From Bacillota bacterium (GTDB taxonomy: Bacteria; Bacillota; Clostridia; Oscillospirales; Ruminococcaceae), in assembly GCA_023458875.1 (NCBI GenBank), contig JAEWXO010000091.1, positions 1-14,334 on the forward strand: DNA of 14,334 bases. The letters run 5' to 3'. The translations under genes and the position numbers were made by a program. The notes beneath the pieces were generated by a model that saw nothing but the letters and a program-made list of their open reading frames with translations, made no database searches and was not told the DNA's origin. Below are positions 14,282 through 14,334 of the stretch, piece after piece. Every line of letters starts with the position of its first letter. The stretch's first letter is position 1.

Positions 14282-14334
14282 GGAACGGATGAATCCGTTC
14301 CCTACGAGGGTTACGCTCAATGTAGGGAACGCAT
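14282..14334. repeat. palindromic intergenic repeat, cut by the window edge
   Basis: GGAACGGAT (14282-14290) and ATCCGTTCC (14293-14301) form a perfect 9-bp hairpin. The right arm overlaps a second, exclusive stem: CGTTCCCTAC (14296-14305) with GTAGGGAACG (14322-14331), 10 bp, plus an inner GAG/CTC (14306-14308 with 14316-14318). The window ends in GGGAACGCAT, which looks like the start of another unit whose centre reads GCAT where the first reads GGAT. It follows rsmA by 26 bp and may serve as its terminator, although it has no T-tract. Confidence 0.7.

Overview
The window looks like a chromosomal piece of a low-GC, anaerobic Gram-positive bacterium of the Clostridia, most likely a Ruminococcus-like member of the Oscillospiraceae. 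The reasons are AT-rich spacers, Shine-Dalgarno sites of the AAGGAG type, sigma-A promoters with extended -10 boxes, a pyruvate formate-lyase operon, cysteine-tailed class A penicillin-binding proteins (PBPs), and a palindromic intergenic repeat built on GGAACGGAT/ATCCGTTCC of a kind I associate with rumen and gut Ruminococcaceae. The lineage is inferred, not proven.

Layout, left to right. Positions 1-440 hold no complete gene. They contain a possible C-terminal codon run of an upstream gene, two tandem hairpins, a 25-bp imperfect inverted repeat spanning 182-310, and the promoter of the first gene. Positions 441-1556 (+) encode a THUMP-domain RNA methyltransferase. It is followed by an unusually long stem-loop ending in a T-tract (1590-1690) and a second 14-bp hairpin (1691-1724). 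Three paralogous bifunctional class A PBPs then lie head to tail on the minus strand (9221-7032, 6764-4254, 4046-1764). Next on the minus strand is the pflB-pflA operon (12379-9444), with its promoter upstream and its own terminator. A 300-bp spacer (12480-12789) contains an unexplained GC-rich structured island. It is followed by a minus-strand dCMP deaminase-family gene (13278-12790). At the right end rsmA/ksgA (13380-14255, +) is divergent from the deaminase, and the window runs out inside a palindromic repeat.

Functionally, the three PBPs each carry a complete glycosyltransferase 51 domain and a complete transpeptidase domain, so each should both polymerise and cross-link peptidoglycan at the outer face of the membrane. 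Two of them share a virtually identical promoter (TTAACA-17-TATAAT with TGA before the -10), and the third has the same TGATATAAT core. PflA installs the glycyl radical on PflB, which splits pyruvate into acetyl-CoA and formate during fermentation. RsmA and the THUMP methyltransferase modify ribosomal RNA. The deaminase supplies dUMP for thymidylate synthesis.

No phage, CRISPR, toxin-antitoxin, transposase, rRNA or tRNA gene is visible. The most unusual material is the PBP gene triplet with its conserved five-cysteine tail, the long stem-loop after the methyltransferase gene, the inverted-repeat element at 182-310, and the GC-rich island upstream of pflB.
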